64,000 bases of DNA from Chryseobacterium sp. G0201. GTDB taxonomy: Bacteria > Bacteroidota > Bacteroidia > Flavobacteriales > Weeksellaceae. Location: contig NZ_CP033917.1 of the NCBI RefSeq assembly GCF_003815655.1, positions 2,728,001 to 2,792,000 of the forward strand. Direction: 5' to 3'. The notes beneath the pieces were generated by a model. The model was not told the origin of the DNA. It saw nothing but the letters and a program-made list of their open reading frames with translations, and did no database searches. Numbering within the stretch: the first letter of the stretch is position 1; each line of letters opens with the position of its first letter. The position numbers and the translations under genes were made by a program. This document shows positions 54,532 to 63,312 of the stretch, piece after piece.

Positions 54532-54783
54532 ATGAAGAATATAGATCCCAAAACTCCGATATGGAGACTAACTGTTGAAGAATTTTTGGAGGTTTCCAAA
54601 AAAATTAATTCGGAAAAAAAATATGAATATGGATTGAAAGGTTTGGCGAAAATGCTGGGATGTTCTATTTCGAAAGCCTCAGAAATAAAATCTTCAGGAC
54701 TGTTGGATGACGCCATCATTCAAAAAGGAAACATTATCATCATTGATAAGGAAAAGGCATTAGCGCTTTTCGCACAAAAATAA
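54532..54783 (+). CDS. DUF3853 family protein
   Basis: 83 residues. DPKTPIWRLTVEEFLEV (residues 5-21) is the family start; GLKGLAKMLGCSISKASEIKSSGLL is a helix-turn-helix. Typical of conjugative elements in Bacteroidota, near excisionase-like genes. It starts six bases after the previous stop. Confidence 0.8.
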   Translation: MKNIDPKTPIWRLTVEEFLEVSKKINSEKKYEYGLKGLAKMLGCSISKASEIKSSGLLDDAIIQKGNIIIIDKEKALALFAQK

Positions 54784-54784
54784 G

Positions 54785-55537
54785 ATGCATCACCTTGAAT
54801 TAATGCAGCGGTTTTGGGATTTTAACCAAAAAAAATCAATTGGAACAACGGGAATTTCAATGTACCTATACCTGCTGAAAATTGGTTCTGACAATGACTC
54901 TTGTGATTTTCAAATTTCTGATGTTGTCATAAGCATAGAATTAGGGGTGACTAGAAAAACGGTAAAATCCACTAAAGAAAAACTCCGGAATTTAGGATTG
55001 ATTCAATACCAAACAACAAGCGGACTTGCGTGTAAATACAGGTTAATAGGAGATTATCCTTCACAAATTTCTGAGCCTGAAATGGTAAGGAAAAAAGAAA
55101 TTGGAAAGGAGGAATCTATTCAAAAAACAGTAGAATCCGGAGTTTCATTACTTACAGATCGTCCCGTTCAAAATTTTTCTGAAAACACCATTGATCAGGA
55201 AATTGAAAGCTATTTATCGCAAACAATACAATCCTCACAACCACAACCAACAAATCAAAAAGGGAACGATGAAAATATTCCGTCTTTGGAAGAATTTATG
55301 ACGTATGCGGAAACATTAAAAATTTACGAGCCTGAGTTAGATTCTGAAATACAATCGAAATATGAGAATTGGAAAAAGAATGGATGGAAAAATAGTTCTG
55401 ATAGACCTATTACCAACTGGAGATCTTCATTGAAAAGTACGTTACCTTTTATGAAAAGTCAAACGGAAAGCCATCAACTTTCACTTCAATCCATTCCGGA
55501 TATCAAACGTCCTAAATCCCAAAACGGCAACCTTTGA
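54785..55537 (+). CDS. Replication-associated winged-helix protein
   Basis: 250 residues. The N-terminal winged helix (about 12-95) has FQISDVVISIELGVTRKTVK and LRNLGLIQYQTTSGLACKY. A Gln/Ser-rich linker follows (about 150-175), then a C-terminal domain with IPSLEEFMTYAETL and ENWKKNGWKNSSDRPITNWR, as in DnaD-like helper proteins. It follows DUF3853 by one base. Role inferred from neighbours (replication initiator and primase). Confidence 0.65.
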   Translation: MHHLELMQRFWDFNQKKSIGTTGISMYLYLLKIGSDNDSCDFQISDVVISIELGVTRKTVKSTKEKLRNLGLIQYQTTSGLACKYRLIGDYPSQISEPEMVRKKEIGKEESIQKTVESGVSLLTDRPVQNFSENTIDQEIESYLSQTIQSSQPQPTNQKGNDENIPSLEEFMTYAETLKIYEPELDSEIQSKYENWKKNGWKNSSDRPITNWRSSLKSTLPFMKSQTESHQLSLQSIPDIKRPKSQNGNL

Positions 55538-55583
55538 AGCCTAGGCAAATGTCTAGGGTAAAAACACACTAAAAAATTAAATT

Positions 55584-55790
55584 ATGAAAATATCAGATTT
55601 AAAACCCGGTCAAAAAGTAACCATCAACGGAATGCTTGCCGAGTACAAAGGAATTCAAAAAGTGAAGATCCCAAATTTCGGTAAAGTCGAGAAAAGGGTC
55701 TTCCAAGGTCAAGGCATTAATATTTACAAATATTATAACCTCAATGAAGGAGCCAAAACCCTCGTAAGCGAGAAAATCGAGTTGATATAA
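55584..55790 (+). CDS. Small hypothetical protein (beta-rich)
   Basis: 68 residues: MKISDLKPGQKVTINGMLAEYKG ... YYNLNEGAKTLVSEKIELI. An SH3-like or KOW-like beta pattern is suggested by LKPGQKVTINGMLAEYKGIQ. No named family. It lies in line between the winged-helix protein and the replication initiator, 46 and 73 bases apart. Confidence 0.65.
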   Translation: MKISDLKPGQKVTINGMLAEYKGIQKVKIPNFGKVEKRVFQGQGINIYKYYNLNEGAKTLVSEKIELI

Positions 55791-55863
55791 AATTACTAAT
55801 CGAGTAATCATTTAAAATGTATCAAGAAGAATAAAAATTTCAATCCCAATTTAAAGCAATGTT

Positions 55864-56994
55864 ATGGCTGTCCCGGAAAAGGATTTACGGTTAATCCGCA
55901 AGGAATTTGAAAATAATAATGAAGTAAATCCTGAGAGAATTCGGTTGGGAAACCATTTCGTGGACGATTTTATTTTCGAAGGTCACGAGGCTGCGGATAT
56001 TCCCATCAATGCTCTTAGGGTGATATTTAATATTGTTTCTATTATCAGCAATGAGCAATTTCGTCCGGAAGACCGACCTAAACAACTTTCCTTATTCGAT
56101 GAAGAGTTTGAAACCGAGAACAATATTTTCGCTTCCATAAAAATCAGGAACAATAAAATTTCGCCAAGCGGATCTACAAAGCAGGTGGTAGATGCTTATG
56201 AATTTCTTACGAAGTTCAAAATGAGCTGGTATAAATCCACTAATTCCAAAGGCAAGGAAATCAAAACTTTTGGTGGACTAATTTCTATACCTAGTTATGA
56301 CCAGAGAGGTTACACCACGTTTTTAATCAGTAGTTATTGGCTTAAAAAACTGATGGTTATTCCGGAATACAATTACGTTTTGTACAATTTGGTGTACAAT
56401 ATCAGGAACAATAAGCATATTATTTTCGCTATCTGGCTTGCAAAACTGCCTGAAAATGGAGCTGTTTTAAAACTCTCAACACTGAACAAGAAATTTGGAT
56501 TGAAGTATAAAACTTCCAAGGATTTTTGCTTCAAATTTTTAAAACCTGCAAGAATCAGTTTGAATACATTCAATACGCTTTCCTTCAATTACAAGTACAG
56601 AGGGGATTCAATTTTTATTATTCCTTATTTAACCAAAACCATTTCGAACAACAATTTATCTCGAAACACAAGAGAACAATTGGAATCAAGCGAAGCGTAT
56701 CTTGACCATAGTGAAAAAATTGCCCAAAGATTAAGTTACATCAGAAAAAGATATGGTCTGCACGCTAATGAAATGCTACAGTTTTCCCATCAATACAGAA
56801 ACGTTCCACAAACCAGAGTTTTGATAGAAAAGGCATTCAAAGAATTTATCCGAACAGCTCGATTGAAAGAAATTAAATCTACGGAATTTCAAGGAAACTT
56901 GTTTCTGAATGAAATTCAGGAACACATTATACAAATTTATCGACGTACAAAAATGGGAGAATTATTACCAAATGGTTACCCGATAATTATTTGA
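55864..56994 (+). CDS. Plasmid-type replication initiator (Rep_3/RepB-like)
   Basis: 376 residues. Two winged-helix units can be made out (about 40-185 and 190-270: YVLYNLVYNIRNNKHIIFAI followed by WLAKLPENGAVLKLSTLNKK). The composition, rich in Asn, Lys and aromatic residues, and the length match iteron-binding initiators of Bacteroidota plasmids. Seven iterons start two bases after its stop codon, which is the best evidence. It should open the origin and load helicase and primase. It may also repress its own gene. The presence on an integrated element is notable. Confidence 0.78.
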   Translation: MAVPEKDLRLIRKEFENNNEVNPERIRLGNHFVDDFIFEGHEAADIPINALRVIFNIVSIISNEQFRPEDRPKQLSLFDEEFETENNIFASIKIRNNKISPSGSTKQVVDAYEFLTKFKMSWYKSTNSKGKEIKTFGGLISIPSYDQRGYTTFLISSYWLKKLMVIPEYNYVLYNLVYNIRNNKHIIFAIWLAKLPENGAVLKLSTLNKKFGLKYKTSKDFCFKFLKPARISLNTFNTLSFNYKYRGDSIFIIPYLTKTISNNNLSRNTREQLESSEAYLDHSEKIAQRLSYIRKRYGLHANEMLQFSHQYRNVPQTRVLIEKAFKEFIRTARLKEIKSTEFQGNLFLNEIQEHIIQIYRRTKMGELLPNGYPIII

Positions 56995-56995
56995 A

Positions 56996-57289
56996 TTCGG
57001 AATTGCGCTCACCCGGAATTCGGAATTGCGGTCACTGAGGTTAAGAAAATGTTAAAGTGCCAAAATTTTTGAGTGATATTTCGGAATTGCGCTCACTCCG
57101 AAATTTAAAACCCACTAAAAATATGGATAACCATAAAAAAAAGTGGATAACTACGAGTCTTGTATTAAAAATAAATGAAAATAGAAAGTTGAATTCGGAA
57201 TTGCACTCACCCGAAAACTGTTGTTTTTTCGGAATTGCGGTCACTCTACTTTCGGAATTGCGCTCACTGGAATTCGGAATTGCGCTCAC
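56996..57289 (+). repeat. Iteron array: seven 17-bp direct repeats (probable oriV)
   Basis: Consensus TTCGGAATTGCGSTCAC at 56996, 57019, 57080, 57194, 57228, 57251 and 57273 (start positions). Four copies have GCGCTCAC, two GCGGTCAC, one GCACTCAC. Spacings of 22-23 bases recur (two helical turns). The gap between copies 3 and 4 is AT-rich and carries GTGGATAAC (57143-57151), eight of nine bases of a DnaA box. It lies directly behind the rep gene. Confidence 0.88.
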
Positions 57290-57389
57290 CCAAAAAGTGG
57301 CTCAAAACCTTTGCCATAAGAGGATACAATGCCTCATTAAAAGTATATTAAAAGTAATTAAAAAGTCTTTTTTTTATTAAAAAGGAAAA

Positions 57390-57398
57390 TGTGGATAA
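57390..57398 (-). promoter_or_regulatory. DnaA box
   Basis: TGTGGATAA is the exact complement of the DnaA box TTATCCACA. It lies 100 bases after the last iteron and 26 before the primase start, and so belongs to the origin. A GTG in it could be taken for a start codon of the primase; I prefer ATG 57424. Confidence 0.55.
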
Positions 57399-57423
57399 AA
57401 AATTTGCTTTAAAAAAGAAAAAA

Positions 57424-58266
57424 ATGAATTGCGAAGAAGTAAAAGAAAAATTGAGTATAAGAACAGTTTTGGAATCGTTCAGCCTTTTTCCTGCAAAAGA
57501 AAATCGGAAAACTGCATTTTACTTTGCGCTCGACAGGGAGGAAAAAATCCCGAGTTTGTCTGTTGATTTTGTGAAAAATAAAGCATTTGATTTTGGAACC
57601 GGGAAAAGTTATGATGTGATTTCAATCGTTCAGCAAATGAATCGATGTTCAGTTTCTGATGCTTTGAAGTATCTTGAAAAATTTGACTTCTCAGTTCAAA
57701 ATAATACTCAGATTGAAGATGCTGACCAAGTCAAAAATTATCAAATCATAAAAGTAAATGAAATTCAGCACCCCGCTTTAATCCAATATTTAAAATCCCG
57801 AAAAGTTTCTGAACAGAAAGATTTGGTAAAAGAAATTGAGTATATGTTGAATGGTAAGAAATATTTTGGAATTGGGTTTTTTAATAATTCAGGAGGTGTC
57901 GAAATCCGAAGTAAATATTCAAAGATATGTTTGGGCAAAAAAGATGTCACTTTGATAAAAAATGATTTGAATACTTCTAATGAAATTGTGGTTTTTGAAG
58001 GTTTTTTTGATTATCTGACTTTTAAAAATTTGGAAAGTGCAGAAAGTTCAATTTCAGATTGTTTGATTCTCAATTCTACAGCAATGCTTTTTAAAGTCGA
58101 TGATAAACTTAGAGAATATGACAAAATCTCACTTTTCCTGGATAATGATGATAATGGAATTACAATCAAACAGGTTATCAGGAAAAACCTCAAAAATGTT
58201 GAAGATTGTTCTTTGTTGTACAAAGATTTTAAGGATTTGAACGAGTGGTTTTGTGCAACAAAGTAA
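57424..58266 (+). CDS. CHC2/Toprim DNA primase of the element
   Basis: 280 residues from ATG 57424 (MNCEEVKEKLSIRTVLESFS), which matches the usual family start; the frame opens at GTG 57391. The N-terminal part is the primase zinc-domain fold (KIPSLSVDFVKNKAFDFGTGKSYDVI), but lacking the metal Cys. The Toprim motifs are IVVFEGFFDYLTF (about 187-199) and ISLFLDNDDNG (DxD, about 228-238). It primes replication at the nearby iteron origin or during transfer. Confidence 0.85.
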   Translation: MNCEEVKEKLSIRTVLESFSLFPAKENRKTAFYFALDREEKIPSLSVDFVKNKAFDFGTGKSYDVISIVQQMNRCSVSDALKYLEKFDFSVQNNTQIEDADQVKNYQIIKVNEIQHPALIQYLKSRKVSEQKDLVKEIEYMLNGKKYFGIGFFNNSGGVEIRSKYSKICLGKKDVTLIKNDLNTSNEIVVFEGFFDYLTFKNLESAESSISDCLILNSTAMLFKVDDKLREYDKISLFLDNDDNGITIKQVIRKNLKNVEDCSLLYKDFKDLNEWFCATK

Positions 58267-58841
58267 AATGTAAAAATTCTGAAAATGATTTTAAAGAGAA
58301 ATTTAATTTTAAAAATCATAAAACTGGTTAAACCTTATAAAAAACAGATTACCTAATGTTTAATTTTCCATTTTTCCTACTATCAAAACCGTCTATTTAA
58401 TCACTTCTAACAGATGTTTGGCTTTTTACTATTGCAAATGTAGGACAGCATCATTCACCTAAAAAAATATTTTTGGGTTTCTATAAAAATTCTTTCCACG
58501 AGTTCCAATAATTTTTTCAGACACTCCTGAATCCTTCGGACAAAAATATTTCGAGCCACAATCCTCCAAATTTTTGGAGGATTGTGGTTTTATATGCCTG
58601 ATACTCTCCTATGATCATCGGCAAAGAAAAAGACGGAACCTCAGTTATACGAATCAATTAAATCGCAGACGGTCTTTGACATCAACGGAAAAAACAACAA
58701 AATAAAACAACAAATAATTCTGCTTTTCCAATTGGATATAAGCAGAAAAAGAAAAAAAACGAGTGTCCTCGAAACCAAATCAATCAAATCGAAAATTTTA
58801 ACAAACTCGAAAATAATTATTAACAATCAAAAATTAACATT
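58267..58841. other. Gene-free stretch between primase and SSB
   Basis: AT-rich with a strong hairpin (listed apart). A startless Lys/Asn-rich open frame at 58615-58845 ends across the SSB start; it is not called. Confidence 0.45.
58556..58592 (+). terminator. Strong hairpin terminator
   Basis: Fifteen-base perfect stem CCACAATCCTCCAAA / TTTGGAGGATTGTGG with a two-base loop, then TTTTA. Could act in both directions. Confidence 0.75.
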
Positions 58842-59237
58842 ATGAACATCGTAGGCAGAATTACAAAAAACGCAGAAATCAACCATTTAAAAAACGACAA
58901 GCAGGTCGTTAATTTTTCAGTAGCAATCAATGACAGCTACAAGACTAAGCAAGGCGAACGAAGAGAGCAGACCACCTATTACAATTGCTCTTATTGGCTA
59001 AGTCCCAATGTAGCTAAAATATTATCCAAAGGAACTTTGGTTGAGCTGACAGGCAGGGTAAGTTCCAATGCGTGGATTGGAAAAGATGGAGAAATAAAAT
59101 CGGGACTGAATTTCCATACTTCAAACATCAAAGTACACGGAGGTGGAAAAAAGTCTGACACAGAAGAACAACCAGCTTCACAGCCACAGAAGTCAAATGC
59201 TTTTGCGGAAGATACGGACGATGATTTACCATTCTAA
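58842..59237 (+). CDS. ssb: Single-stranded DNA-binding protein
   Basis: 131 residues with an OB fold from residue 1 (MNIVGRITKNAEINHLKNDK then QVVNFSVAINDS), NCSYWLSPNVAKILSKGTLVEL, a disordered middle and the acidic tip DTDDDLPF, which binds partner proteins. Element-borne SSB, first gene of the block that leads to PRTRC. Confidence 0.92.
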   Translation: MNIVGRITKNAEINHLKNDKQVVNFSVAINDSYKTKQGERREQTTYYNCSYWLSPNVAKILSKGTLVELTGRVSSNAWIGKDGEIKSGLNFHTSNIKVHGGGKKSDTEEQPASQPQKSNAFAEDTDDDLPF

Positions 59238-59249
59238 AAGCATTCAAAT

Positions 59250-59462
59250 ATGGAAGCACAATATAACTTTCAAATGAAAGCGAAAAGTGATAAGAATGAT
59301 TGGGAAAAGGTGGAAATCTTTTCCCAATTCTATTGCGAGAGAACGACAGCAATATGGTATGCAAAAAGTCTTTCAAGAAAGTTTAAATCAGAAATCCGTC
59401 TTACAGAGGGAAAAGAACCTTTCAAAACAAGCGGAACATACATTTACGAAAACAACAATTAA
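59250..59462 (+). CDS. Small hypothetical protein
   Basis: 70 residues (MEAQYNFQMKAKSDKNDWEK ... TYIYENNN), beta-alpha-beta looking, soluble. It starts 12 bases after ssb and the next gene begins 13 bases after its stop. No named family; the position is usual for PRTRC-type backbones. Confidence 0.65.
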   Translation: MEAQYNFQMKAKSDKNDWEKVEIFSQFYCERTTAIWYAKSLSRKFKSEIRLTEGKEPFKTSGTYIYENNN

Positions 59463-59475
59463 TACAACAAATATT

Positions 59476-59964
59476 ATGGCAAATTGGTGCAACAATAAAG
59501 TAACATTCACAGGAAATCAAGAGGTTTTGGACAAAGTCTTGAATGTATTTCAAGAAATGATAGAAAAGGAAACTAAGGGAAATATCGGGCAACTGCCCGA
59601 TTTTGTCAAGAGCAAAAACGGTCACTTCTGTGAAATTTATCGAAGTGAAACAGATGAATGTTCTTTCCACTATGAGACAAGATGGAGTCCAAATATCGAA
59701 GTATTATGGATTGTTGCAAATCATTACGATGTCGGATTTGTATTGGATTACGAAGAATCTGGCTGTATGGTTTTTGGCAAGACCATATGCGAAAACCAAA
59801 TCTTACAGGATTATTTTCTCAATCAATGTGACTTTCAAGACTTCATCTACAATGTAGATACAGATTGTTACGAATTTAAAGGTGAAAATTACGATTACAA
59901 AGAGGAGATTATGAGAATCCTATTAGACAGGAAAATAAATAATAACAAACAAAAAATTGCATAA
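59476..59964 (+). CDS. Api92-like protein with ferredoxin-like fold
   Basis: Start at ATG 59476: MANWCNNKVTFTGNQEVLDK is the family's exact opening; a longer frame from 59287 runs through the previous gene. 162 residues, with FHYETRWSPNIEVLWIVANHYD and FVLDYEESGCMVFGKT typical of the Api92 (DUF1281-like) group. Common on plasmids and elements, function unknown. Its stop abuts the next ATG. Confidence 0.8.
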   Translation: MANWCNNKVTFTGNQEVLDKVLNVFQEMIEKETKGNIGQLPDFVKSKNGHFCEIYRSETDECSFHYETRWSPNIEVLWIVANHYDVGFVLDYEESGCMVFGKTICENQILQDYFLNQCDFQDFIYNVDTDCYEFKGENYDYKEEIMRILLDRKINNNKQKIA

Positions 59965-60402
59965 ATGAAAACATCACTTCAACAAACAGAATATTTACTG
60001 ATAAAAACAATAACCAACAGTGAATGGGATAATGGCGATTTTGCCATTATTCACATTTCGGGAGAATGGCAAGAAGCCCAAAAGAAAAGGCTCGAATCCG
60101 TACAGCCTTTGGAAAATGATTATGATTTAAAATGGCTGAATTATGCTGATACCAATGTTGAATTTTTTAGATTTTCGGAGGAAACACATCCCGAAATAGA
60201 AGAATGGCTTTCTGAAAAAGACAGCGTTTTCATTGAATTGGAAACTGACGAATTAAAAAAGCTCCTACAACCTGAGAATAATCTGAACTGTTATCAAATG
60301 CAGGTATTCAAAAATGGAAATGCCATCTATAATGCTTTTGGGAAACATACAGGGGAAGAATTTTGGACGAAAGAATTTTCATTATGGGAATTGACAAAAT
60401 AA
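59965..60402 (+). CDS. Hypothetical element protein
   Basis: 145 residues, acidic, soluble (MKTSLQQTEYLLIKTITNSE ... EFWTKEFSLWELTK). The ATG directly follows the TAA of the Api92-like gene, so it is coupled. No family recognised. Confidence 0.65.
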   Translation: MKTSLQQTEYLLIKTITNSEWDNGDFAIIHISGEWQEAQKKRLESVQPLENDYDLKWLNYADTNVEFFRFSEETHPEIEEWLSEKDSVFIELETDELKKLLQPENNLNCYQMQVFKNGNAIYNAFGKHTGEEFWTKEFSLWELTK

Positions 60403-60453
60403 TTCAATGTCTAAATCTAAAATTTATAATTCAAAATCTAAAATCAAAGTGTT

Positions 60454-60996
60454 ATGCAAACCAATTTTTTCAGACAGATAGCCAAACTCAATCTTACGGG
60501 AGATTTACAAATCACACTCCGACAAGGCACAGAAAACAGTTTCGTTCTTTCCGTACTGCTCAATAATGAGCAATGCGGAGACGATGCAAGGAAAACGATT
60601 CCGCCCCTTAATTTGCGTGGGACAGCAGAAGATTTGGACAATGGATTTTTTGAGCATATTTCCACTCCATTACAAACCGCATCGGGTTTAATGGTAGATA
60701 TGGAAAGTTTTATGAAACAGGTCGAAGAAGCCAAGAAGAAATCGGCAATGGAAAAAGAGAAATCTGATAAGGAGAAAAAAGAAAAGGAAGCCAAAGATAA
60801 AAAGTACGGCGAAGCCTTACAGAAAGCTGAAGAACTCGAAAAGGAGGGCAAGTATAAAGAAGCGTGGTCTGCACTTCCGAAAGGTTCGGAATTTCCCGAA
60901 TATGCTGAGAAAATCCGTAAAAAGCAGGATGAATACGAAGGGCATTTTGCCCCAAGTCTTTTCTCTGAAAATCAACCTCAATCAACCGAAATTTAA
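60454..60996 (+). CDS. PRTRC system protein E
   Basis: 180 residues. The N-terminal MQTNFFRQIAKLNLTGDLQI and SVLLNNEQCGDDARKTIPPL with LRGTAEDLDNGFFEHI are the PRTRC-E core. A long charged helix follows (about 85-150, KKKSAMEKEKSDKEKKEKE) and a C-terminal ALPKGSEFPEYA. PRTRC (ParB-related, ThiF-related cassette) proteins of unknown function travel on plasmids and integrative elements. First gene of the E-C-F-B-ThiF run. Confidence 0.87.
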   Translation: MQTNFFRQIAKLNLTGDLQITLRQGTENSFVLSVLLNNEQCGDDARKTIPPLNLRGTAEDLDNGFFEHISTPLQTASGLMVDMESFMKQVEEAKKKSAMEKEKSDKEKKEKEAKDKKYGEALQKAEELEKEGKYKEAWSALPKGSEFPEYAEKIRKKQDEYEGHFAPSLFSENQPQSTEI

Positions 60997-61013
60997 ACTA
61001 AAAATCAAAAATT

Positions 61014-61232
61014 ATGTTACTCGCAACACTATTAGACAGAGTTTTTATATTAAAAGATAACGGACAGGAAATCCGCTTGACCGACCCCGAGCCAAAATGG
61101 AGTGTAGAAGCCGTAATGAATTTTTACGCCAACACATACCCGATTCTAACCACTTCAAAAATTTCAGCACCGAAAATCAAGGATGATGCCGTTGAATACC
61201 AATTTGAGAGTGTAGTTGGAACAAAAGGATAA
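61014..61232 (+). CDS. PRTRC system protein C
   Basis: 72 residues: RVFILKDNGQEIRLTDPEPKW, VMNFYANTYPILTTSKI and DDAVEYQFESVVGTKG match the small PRTRC-C family (ubiquitin-like fold size). It lies 17 bases after PRTRC-E. Possibly the substrate-like partner of the ThiF/E1-like protein; that is inference. Confidence 0.87.
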   Translation: MLLATLLDRVFILKDNGQEIRLTDPEPKWSVEAVMNFYANTYPILTTSKISAPKIKDDAVEYQFESVVGTKG

Positions 61233-61345
61233 CAGGCAAATGGTGGATAGCTTTTAGATTAACGAAATGAGAACTGTATAAAGCCGTCCGCCAAAAGCTG
61301 TTGCTAAAAGGTTATCAACTATCAACCAACAACCATTAACAAAAA

Positions 61346-62521
61346 ATGAATGCAACGAAAAACAATATCGGGAACAATTCAACCACCCGAAGAAAAAAAA
61401 CAAAAACAACTGCACCAACAACTAAGGGAATACGCAGAGTGGATGCATCAAATGAAAGACAGCTCGGAAGTTCAGAAAGACCAACGGAAATCAGTTCCAA
61501 TCTCTCAACTTCCGATGCTTTTCTGAAAACCTGCTTTATGCCGAAATTAAAGGAGAATGACATAACCGTAAAACAGACCAAACGTAAGTCTGCTAAAATA
61601 GAAAGGGATTTTTATAAGTCCCTTTCTCAATTAGCAAAGCATTATGATATAACTACGATGCCGACACAGCATTTTAATTATCCTTATAATATCAGCCTTG
61701 CTTTGAGAGATATTGAAGCGCAGTTGAAAACCAAGAGTGAAAATTGGCAGAGTATCCGGCTGATAAAAAAGGCTAGTAAGACCTACTTCGCAATAGAAGA
61801 GAGATGCAACACAGGGGCAACCCTGTTTTATGTTCCTGTCGTACCGCTTTATCAATTTCTCCACAATAAGGTACACAGAAAAGCAGCCTGTTTACTGTTA
61901 TCAGTATGCGCTTATCTGTATAGAAATGCAGATGTCCCATATTACAGGCTGGAAGATTCTTATCTCTATTATAATTACGAAATGCTCAACGATTGGCTTG
62001 AACAGGACGAAGAAATAGAAGATAGTCAGAACAGTAAAAAAGAACTTCAACGGGCGGAAATCATTGGAGATATGATGGGACAAAAAATTTCCAATCATAA
62101 GAATGTTCTTTTTTTTGAGCAACGCTTGAAACGTTTTAGACCGAAAGACAGGTTTGATAAAGAATGTCTTCAATTGGCAGAAAAAGCCTTTAAACTTTAT
62201 TGTGATTACCCTAATGAAAGCATTAAAAGAAATGCTCACTATAACAATGCGGTCAAATCCGAAGATATGGACGAAGATGACTATTACAACGAGGAAACCG
62301 TTGTCGCAATGGATAAATACATTTCCTTTTTTGCCGAGAGTGACGGATTGATTTATGATAATCTTACGAGTATGGTCAATAACGAGTTCAATGAATATGC
62401 TGAAACACAGGAACCAATGATTTTCAAAACTTTTGACGCAAGTAATATAACGGATAAAAACCTTGATTTTGAAAATCAGCTGTTTAAGGTCTTGAACGAA
62501 TTGTGTCAATTGCTCAACTAA
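61346..62521 (+). CDS. PRTRC system protein F
   Basis: 391 residues. The first 60 are basic and disordered (RRKKTKTTAPTTKGIRR), then FLKTCFMPKLKENDITVKQT, an unassigned helical core and an acidic C-terminal part (EDMDEDDYYNEE). Size and place identify PRTRC-F; sequence marks are weaker than for the neighbours. It is 113 bases after PRTRC-C, with no gene between. Confidence 0.78.
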   Translation: MNATKNNIGNNSTTRRKKTKTTAPTTKGIRRVDASNERQLGSSERPTEISSNLSTSDAFLKTCFMPKLKENDITVKQTKRKSAKIERDFYKSLSQLAKHYDITTMPTQHFNYPYNISLALRDIEAQLKTKSENWQSIRLIKKASKTYFAIEERCNTGATLFYVPVVPLYQFLHNKVHRKAACLLLSVCAYLYRNADVPYYRLEDSYLYYNYEMLNDWLEQDEEIEDSQNSKKELQRAEIIGDMMGQKISNHKNVLFFEQRLKRFRPKDRFDKECLQLAEKAFKLYCDYPNESIKRNAHYNNAVKSEDMDEDDYYNEETVVAMDKYISFFAESDGLIYDNLTSMVNNEFNEYAETQEPMIFKTFDASNITDKNLDFENQLFKVLNELCQLLN

Positions 62522-62565
62522 TCTGTGCATACACGGCGCAAATAATTCAATTATAAAAACAAGCT

Positions 62566-63312
62566 ATGAGAAATACAGCCAATACAATTAAGAACGAAGA
62601 AACCGACATAACCAATAATTTTGGAACACTCTACCATCCTAAATCAGCATTGGTCTTTTATGAGACAGAAGATTATAATCCCGATGGTTATGTTGAACAT
62701 TTTGATATTGACCGCAACGGTAATCCCATCAACGCCCATCCATTGACCGTAAGGGAAGCACAGCGGTTATCGAAAACGCTTAATATCCAAAATAAGAAAG
62801 ACAAAGATTTTCTAAGACCAAGTGGAGTTATTTCTGAAACTATACTTTTAATAGATACGTCGGAAAATGGAAAAGTGGTCTGGTACACAAAAGCACAGGA
62901 ACGACATTTATTATTTACCGAGAAGCTTTCGATTCCAAACGGATTAGCGAATGTGCCACCTTTGGTATGGTGTGCTAATAAGCAGGGAATGAAAATATTC
63001 GCATTGGAGACAGACCAACGCCCCGATGTAGATACAACACTTTTACACGCTCCTTTCTTTAATGTTTATGAAAGCGGAAGTGTCTGTATGGGAACGGTTG
63101 ATGTAAACATTAAAAGTTCCGCATCATTGGAGGAATTTACAAAGAAATGGGAACAATATTTTTTCAATTCTTATTTCAGCCATTTGGTAAACAGCCATAA
63201 TCCGATTAAAAGAAACTTGGTAAACCTTTGGAAAAGCCTTATTGATTCAAAAGAGCCGTTTCCGACAGATATTCTAATCAATTCAAATCTAACTTTAAAA
63301 AATCTACTCTAA
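62566..63312 (+). CDS. PRTRC system protein B
   Basis: 248 residues with PKSALVFYETEDYNPDGYVE near the start, LRPSGVISETILLIDTSENG, VVWYTKAQERHLLFTEKLSI and APFFNVYESGSVCMGTVDVN, the PRTRC-B/JAB-like pattern. The last base of its TAA is the first of the next ATG (TAATG), so it is coupled to the ThiF gene. Confidence 0.88.
   Translation: MRNTANTIKNEETDITNNFGTLYHPKSALVFYETEDYNPDGYVEHFDIDRNGNPINAHPLTVREAQRLSKTLNIQNKKDKDFLRPSGVISETILLIDTSENGKVVWYTKAQERHLLFTEKLSIPNGLANVPPLVWCANKQGMKIFALETDQRPDVDTTLLHAPFFNVYESGSVCMGTVDVNIKSSASLEEFTKKWEQYFFNSYFSHLVNSHNPIKRNLVNLWKSLIDSKEPFPTDILINSNLTLKNLL

Noticed and set aside
56996-57289. Repeats could look like a CRISPR array
   Set aside because: Repeats are 17 bp, spacers are irregular and very short (5-97 bases), several neighbours almost touch, and no cas gene is near. 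The rep gene in front makes them iterons.
57391-57423. GTG 57391 as start of the primase
   Set aside because: It adds a Lys-rich leader not found in the family and lies inside a perfect DnaA box; ATG 57424 matches the usual MNCE opening.
58615-58845. Open frame that ends across the ssb start
   Set aside because: No start codon, composition almost only Lys, Asn, Ile and Ser as expected of AT-rich noncoding DNA.
59287-59475. Longer N terminus for the Api92-like protein
   Set aside because: It overlaps the 70-residue gene in another frame, and the family opens exactly with MANWCNN at 59476.
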